From VMGX01 sp038065915 (GTDB lineage Bacteria > Patescibacteriota > Minisyncoccia > Phycocordibacterales > 21-14-all-36-13): 23,926 bases of DNA. The notes beneath the pieces were generated by a model. That model did no database searches. It saw only the letters and a list, made by a program, of their open reading frames with translations, and was not told the DNA's origin. The stretch spans positions 1 through 23,926 of the forward strand of contig JBBTPZ010000008.1 of the NCBI GenBank assembly GCA_038065915.1, given 5' to 3'. Positions 20,410 through 23,926 of the stretch are shown piece after piece (the stretch's first letter is position 1; the number at the start of each line of letters is the position of its first letter). Made by a program: the position numbers and the translations under genes.

Positions 20410-22140
20410 TTACTTATTTATTATGTCTAACAAATTAGGAAAGGCATTTATAACTGTACCAACAAATGTTTTTGAATTGAAACTAGAAGGTCCTGTGTTC
20501 GTTGGGATTGGGTAAGATCCTGTTGGAGGCATTTGATAAGAACCTTCCAGTGGCGCCTGATATGTTCCACCAGAAGGGGGTGAGTAAAATCCGCCTCCAG
20601 AAGGAGCCAAATACGAGTTTTGTGGAGGTGGATAAGATCCATTTGGAGGTGTTGTTGGATAGTTTTGGGTCCCGCTCGATGGTGTTTGGTATTGTTGCAT
20701 AAATTTTTCAAAACCTTCTGGAGGAGAAAACCCTTCCGGTGGCATCATTCTTTGTCCATCATCTGGCATATATTTTTGAAAATCTTGAGGAGGAAAAACC
20801 GTATTACCTTCCTTTTGTATTATTCTTTCTCGTGGAACAAATTCGCCCGGTTTCATCATCTTGGTCGCTTCAAGTGGCATCATTTCCTTGTTCTCAAAAC
20901 CACTTGTAGGTGGACCAAATTTCATAAATTTTCCAGGAACTCCGTTTTTAAATTCACCTCCCTGTTCCATCTCCTTAAATTTTTTAAATTCTTCAACTTC
21001 CATTAATTTTTGTCTGGCTTCTTGTGTCTTGCCCATCATTTGTTGAACAGTATCTTTGTTTAGCATCCCGTGTTGGCCCCCAAAATTGATACATTTTTCT
21101 ATGTTTGTTTGGTCACTACAAAATTTGTTGCATTCAACGGGATTTTTACAACCTCCTGGACCAACCATTTCACCTCCTTGGAGTTTTTTGACTATTTCTA
21201 TTTCTTTTTCCATTTTTTGGATTTCTTCTTCAGACATTAATTGATTTTCTTTTGTAAACCTAAAACACTCGTCTCTGTTTTCTTCCTTGCTACAAAATCT
21301 ATCACACTCATCTGGCCCCATACATCCTCCTGGACCTGATTTTATTTGTGACATTTTTTTCATTCTTTCTAAATCACCCGGCGTTTTTGTTATTCGGTGT
21401 TTAACCGCAAATTCCATACACTCCTGAACATGATTAAAATCCATACAATATTTTTGACACTCCTGTATATTTGTACACCCACCCGGTCCTGTTTGTTCTT
21501 TTAAAATTGTCTGGACTTTTTCGGTATCAATTCCCTCTTCTGGTGTTGGTTGTTTTGGTCTCCTCGGTCCTTCTCTCATTCTTCCTTTCATAAATTCAGC
21601 CTCTTCTTTCGTTATTTTCCCCTCATCTACAACAAAAGAAAAACATTCGTCTGCATTTTCTGGATTTTTACAAAAATTATCACATTCGTTTTTTGATTTA
21701 CATCTGCCTGGTCCACCTTTTTCCGTCTTGGCAATTATCCCATCTGCTTCTTCTTTGGATATGTATCCATTATTTACACTATAATTCATACACTCGCGAA
21801 TATTTTCTTCTACTCTGCAGTATGCATCACATTCTCGTGGAGATATACAACCGCCTGGGCCTGGTTTAAATTCTTCTTCCTTTTTATTCATATCTCTGAC
21901 TTTTTTGGCTTCTCCTTCTGAAACTATTTTTTTACTTGCCGCCCAATTAATACAAGTGACCTGATTTTCTGAAATATCACAAAATGTCATACACTCTGAA
22001 ACAGAACCACAATTACCCAATTCAGGAATTGGGTAAGATACACCATCAAGAGGACCTGCATTCGCCTTATTAAAACCAAAAAATATTACAACAAAAAAAA
22101 TAAATAAAGTTGTTATAAAAAATATTTTCGTCTTATTCAT
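20410..22140 (-). CDS. secreted protein with six four-cysteine repeats and a proline-rich tail
   Basis: The start is the ATG at 22140 (MNKTKIFFITT); an extension to a TTG at 22164 is less likely. The 576-aa protein has a signal peptide ending near ANA (about residue 28). Six repeats follow of the form GPGGC-x5-C-x3-C-x8-C (first Cys at about 44, 98, 147, 222, 273 and 331), each followed by a helical KEEAE-type segment. There are 24 Cys in the repeats, none left over, as expected for disulfides outside the membrane. A Met/Pro/Gly-rich region and a tail of degenerate GSY-x-PP repeats end it. No function is known to me; adhesion or surface coat is plausible. Confidence 0.9.
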   Translation of the reverse strand: MNKTKIFFITTLFIFFVVIFFGFNKANAGPLDGVSYPIPELGNCGSVSECMTFCDISENQVTCINWAASKKIVSEGEAKKVRDMNKKEEEFKPGPGGCISPRECDAYCRVEENIRECMNYSVNNGYISKEEADGIIAKTEKGGPGRCKSKNECDNFCKNPENADECFSFVVDEGKITKEEAEFMKGRMREGPRRPKQPTPEEGIDTEKVQTILKEQTGPGGCTNIQECQKYCMDFNHVQECMEFAVKHRITKTPGDLERMKKMSQIKSGPGGCMGPDECDRFCSKEENRDECFRFTKENQLMSEEEIQKMEKEIEIVKKLQGGEMVGPGGCKNPVECNKFCSDQTNIEKCINFGGQHGMLNKDTVQQMMGKTQEARQKLMEVEEFKKFKEMEQGGEFKNGVPGKFMKFGPPTSGFENKEMMPLEATKMMKPGEFVPRERIIQKEGNTVFPPQDFQKYMPDDGQRMMPPEGFSPPEGFEKFMQQYQTPSSGTQNYPTTPPNGSYPPPQNSYLAPSGGGFYSPPSGGTYQAPLEGSYQMPPTGSYPIPTNTGPSSFNSKTFVGTVINAFPNLLDIINK

Positions 22141-22204
22141 ATATAGCGTTTTGAAGCGACACAAATATGCTGTTTTTTGTTAATTTTAATAATTAAAAAA
22201 CTTT

Positions 22205-22459
22205 TTATTGGGCGAAAGGATTTGTATATGTGTCCTTAAATGGATTTGCTTTTTCTTCAAGATTCACAAATGGATTTGCTTCTTTTTGGACTTCCCCCAA
22301 GGCTTTTTCTTGTTCAAGTTTCTGTTCCTCAAGAATTTTTGCCTCTCCATTAGCAACTCCGTTTGAATAACCAATAAAATAACCGGCGACTAAGCCAATT
22401 ATCAAAGAAATAACGACCATAATTAGGACATTTCCGCTGATTTTTTTAGTATCTTCCAT
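22205..22459 (-). CDS. small membrane protein with NPF motifs
   Basis: The ATG at 22459 (MEDTKKISG) lies 8 nt after an extended -10 box; a GTG at 22510 would include the promoter and is rejected. The 84-aa protein has one transmembrane helix (about 9-30, glycine-rich toward its end, GLVAGYFIGYSNG). A charged coiled segment follows, then three NPF motifs: EANPFVNLEEKANPFKDTYTNPF. The spaced NPF motifs look like short binding sites for a partner protein. It precedes the Cys-rich repeat gene in the same direction, 64 nt away. Confidence 0.8.
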   Translation of the reverse strand: MEDTKKISGNVLIMVVISLIIGLVAGYFIGYSNGVANGEAKILEEQKLEQEKALGEVQKEANPFVNLEEKANPFKDTYTNPFAQ

Positions 22460-22467
22460 ATGTTTAT

Positions 22468-22476
22468 ATTTTAGCA
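22468..22476 (-). promoter_or_regulatory. extended -10 promoter of the NPF protein gene
   Basis: TGC-TAAAAT on the minus strand (core 22468-22473) lies 8 nt before the ATG at 22459. Confidence 0.5.
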
Positions 22477-22543
22477 AAAACTGACCTAATTTGTTAATGT
22501 TGTTATCCACTTTGTAGGTAGAAAGATTCTTGTGTTTAAAATA

Positions 22544-23002
22544 CTACTTTTTAAGTTCATCTACATTATCAACACATATCCATGCCGACATCATACCAAA
22601 TCCTTTTTTGTTTATATTAAAGGGTTTTATTTCGCGCGGATTTTTTATAAAAATTAAAATACAATATTTTTTGTCTTTAAAACTTTCAAAAAATTCAGAA
22701 ATTTTTCCGCTTTCTATCCCCATTGCTTTACCATATTTATTTAATATTTTTTTTACTTTATTTGGAGTCAGGTCGGTAAATTGTATGACCTTGCTAACTT
22801 CAGCTTTCATATTTATTGACTCACCAGAATTCTTAAAATATATTATCTCTCCCCCTTTTATATTATCCCATGGTTTGCTTTTTAAAGAATACCAGCGTGA
22901 TTCTATTGTTTTCTGACCACCAAGAATTTTTTCAATAAACCCCCAAGATTTTTTCATTATTGCAACATGTTCCATATTTTTAATATCTAAACACAAAAAC
23001 AT
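22544..23002 (-). CDS. ASCH-domain protein
   Basis: The 152-aa protein carries an ASCH (PUA-like) fold: MEHVAIMKKSWGFIEKILGG, QKTIESRWYSLKSKPWDNIKGGEIIYFKNSG and EVSKVIQFTDLTP, with the typical E-S-R-W and P-W...G-x-I-Y-F-K core. ASCH proteins bind RNA or modified nucleotides, and some have been found to be ribonucleases or amidohydrolases for modified cytidine; the role here is unknown. Three ATGs are possible. The one at 23002 is 9 nt after a TATAAT box and is preferred; 23047 overlaps the upstream gene, and 22975 starts at MEHVAIM. Confidence 0.8.
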   Translation of the reverse strand: MFLCLDIKNMEHVAIMKKSWGFIEKILGGQKTIESRWYSLKSKPWDNIKGGEIIYFKNSGESINMKAEVSKVIQFTDLTPNKVKKILNKYGKAMGIESGKISEFFESFKDKKYCILIFIKNPREIKPFNINKKGFGMMSAWICVDNVDELKK

Positions 23003-23011
23003 TATAGAGAA

Positions 23012-23017
23012 ATTATA
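23012..23017 (-). promoter_or_regulatory. -10 box of the ASCH gene
   Basis: A perfect TATAAT on the minus strand lies 9 nt before the ATG at 23002, within the 3' end of the upstream gene. Confidence 0.5.
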
Positions 23018-23603
23018 TATTATTCTTTGTGCTTGTAGCGGTCTCATTTTTTTCCATTTTTTCTTTCAAAAGAATACCGTCCAAAACAAAATATTTAGAA
23101 ACATCAACAGAAGGGTTGTTCGTCATTGGTTCTCCATTTTTTCTATCTGCATAATTAACAATAATTACTCCATTTTTAATACTCATATTTTGCGGAGATA
23201 TTCTATCACCCAAAAGGATTCCATTTGTTCCAATCGTTTTTTTGTCCGTTGAATCGTTAATTGTCGCCACCACATAATAAAATATCTCACTCCCGCCAGA
23301 ATTTTGTGTAAGAATAAATGTTGCATCGTCGATGCCATCAGCATTTAAATCTCCGTTGATTGGCTCATTCCATTTCATTATTTTAATTTTACTTGATGAA
23401 CCAGGAACAACTTCTTTGTCCGAGAAACCATTAGCAAGAGTTATTGATTGATTTTCTATTATATATGTCGCATTTAGCGGGTTAAAATTTTCTCCAACAT
23501 TAACAACATCTTTTTTTGGAAGTTGTTTAGCAATGATAAAACCTATACCAACTCCTATAATTAGGACAAAAATAGTAAAAATAACAAAGTTTTTGTAATT
23601 CAT
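23013..23603 (-). CDS. membrane-anchored protein with a calcium-loop-like motif
   Basis: The 196-aa protein has an N-terminal transmembrane anchor (about 5-25) and an extracytoplasmic domain. It carries GDLNADGIDDATFIL (about 84-98), a D-x-N-x-D-G-x-x-D loop like those of dockerins and FG-GAP repeats, which bind calcium. QNSGGSEIFYYVVATIND and GNGILLGDRISPQNMSIKNGVIIVNYADR follow. I recognise no precise family. The start codon lies exactly at the end of an inverted-repeat element (23604-23766), so its expression probably depends on sequence inside or beyond the array. Confidence 0.82.
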   Translation of the reverse strand: MNYKNFVIFTIFVLIIGVGIGFIIAKQLPKKDVVNVGENFNPLNATYIIENQSITLANGFSDKEVVPGSSSKIKIMKWNEPINGDLNADGIDDATFILTQNSGGSEIFYYVVATINDSTDKKTIGTNGILLGDRISPQNMSIKNGVIIVNYADRKNGEPMTNNPSVDVSKYFVLDGILLKEKMEKNETATSTKNNI

Positions 23604-23766
23604 CCTGTAGTGAAAAATGGCATCGCTCTAAAAGAGCACGGTCATTTTTGTTGTTAATGTTAATAAATTTTTATCCATAAAATTATTTGCCTGCCCCGTA
23701 GTGAGCTTCGCTCTACTACTGGGGTTTTTAATCTTCTCACCCGTTATGTCATTTTCTACTACGGGA
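23604..23766 (-). mobile_element. MITE-like element, copy 3 (163 bp), at the start of the 23013 gene
   Basis: Same ends as copies 1 and 2, flanked by TTCAT (23599-23603 and 23767-23771). It carries the extra CCCCGTAGTGAGC...GCTCTACTACTGGGG hairpin (23694-23724). The open frame from the upstream ATG is 47 codons long, starting MNPVVENDITGEKIKNPSSR and ending just inside the GCTCT hairpin. Confidence 0.85.
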
Positions 23767-23771
23767 TTCAT

Positions 23772-23900
23772 CCTGTAGTGAAAAATGACATTACTCTAAA
23801 GAGTATTGTTATTTTTGTTATTAATTCTAATAAATTCTTTTTTCATTTTATTGTTTATTTTATAAATCCAATTTCTTTAATGTCATTTTCTACTACGGGA
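23772..23900 (-). mobile_element. MITE-like element, copy 4 (129 bp), tandem
   Basis: It directly follows copy 3 with one TTCAT between them. Its left end has TGACAT and its right end ATGTCA, a paired change relative to TGGCAT/ATGCCA. Its hairpin is ACTCT-AAAG-AGT instead of GCTCT-AAAG-AGC, again a paired change. The upstream ATG frame reads MNPVVENDIKEIGFIK. Confidence 0.85.
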
Positions 23901-23905
23901 TTCAT

Positions 23906-23926
23906 CCTGTAGTGAAAAATGGCATC
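23906..23926 (-). mobile_element. MITE-like element, copy 5 (cut by the window end)
   Basis: Only the first 21 bases are visible, identical to the left end of copy 3 including the C of GGCATC. It follows copy 4 after another TTCAT (23901-23905). Confidence 0.8.

Noticed and set aside
23604..23926. CRISPR array
   Set aside because: The repeated units are 129-163 bp inverted-repeat elements separated by 5-bp duplications, with no unique spacers and no cas genes.

Overview
The window is AT-rich (roughly 30% G+C by eye) and uses the standard code: TGA is a genuine stop in several genes, for example prfA and the lytic transglycosylase. The gene content points to a Candidate Phyla Radiation (Patescibacteria) genome, probably a Parcubacteria/Nomurabacteria-like lineage. 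The signs are short EF-Ts and RF1, split transketolase, phosphoketolase plus acetate kinase, an endonuclease III lacking half of its Fe-S ligands, a cysteine-repeat secreted protein, and many small membrane proteins. No genome, taxonomic or family search was run; this is inference from recognised families. Almost all genes are on the minus strand; the exceptions are a small membrane protein (5132-5554), a PfkB kinase (7604-8611) and a probable small RNA (8709-8854).

Layout. 1-3670: tRNA-Thr, a small membrane protein, tsf, rpsB, prfA, and rpmE behind a terminator-containing leader. 3671-6344: a secreted coiled-coil/lytic transglycosylase, a four-helix membrane protein and rplY (bL25). 6531-13895: central carbon metabolism with fructose-bisphosphate aldolase, PfkB kinase, both transketolase halves, a divergent ribulose-phosphate epimerase, a DedA-RpiB fusion and a slipin. 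14347-19649: endonuclease III, VKOR, acetate kinase, an ArsR regulator and phosphoketolase. 19814-23603: envelope genes (chagasin-like inhibitor, six-repeat Cys-rich protein, NPF-motif membrane protein, membrane-anchored Asp-rich protein) with an ASCH-domain protein. 23604-23926: a tandem array of a short inverted-repeat element.

How the genes fit together. Rpe, RpiB, transketolase, aldolase, phosphoketolase and acetate kinase make a nearly complete non-oxidative pentose phosphate plus phosphoketolase route, giving acetyl phosphate and then ATP and acetate. VKOR could supply disulfides to the 24-cysteine repeat protein.

The most unusual content is non-coding. (1) A MITE-like element (about 127-163 bp) with terminal inverted repeats lies exactly at the ATG of three genes and is flanked by 4-5 bp duplications that contain the start codon. 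Its stems differ between copies by compensatory changes. (2) Many genes have a -10 box only 6-10 nt before the ATG, which predicts leaderless mRNAs; the element at fba appears to have landed in such a leaderless start. (3) A strong promoter and terminator define an unrecognised plus-strand RNA of about 146 nt. (4) rpmE has a promoter followed by a 22-bp terminator hairpin just ahead of the gene, suggesting attenuation. (5) Several families of perfect palindromes and REP-like hairpins recur, one of them read in two different frames at the 3' ends of genes.
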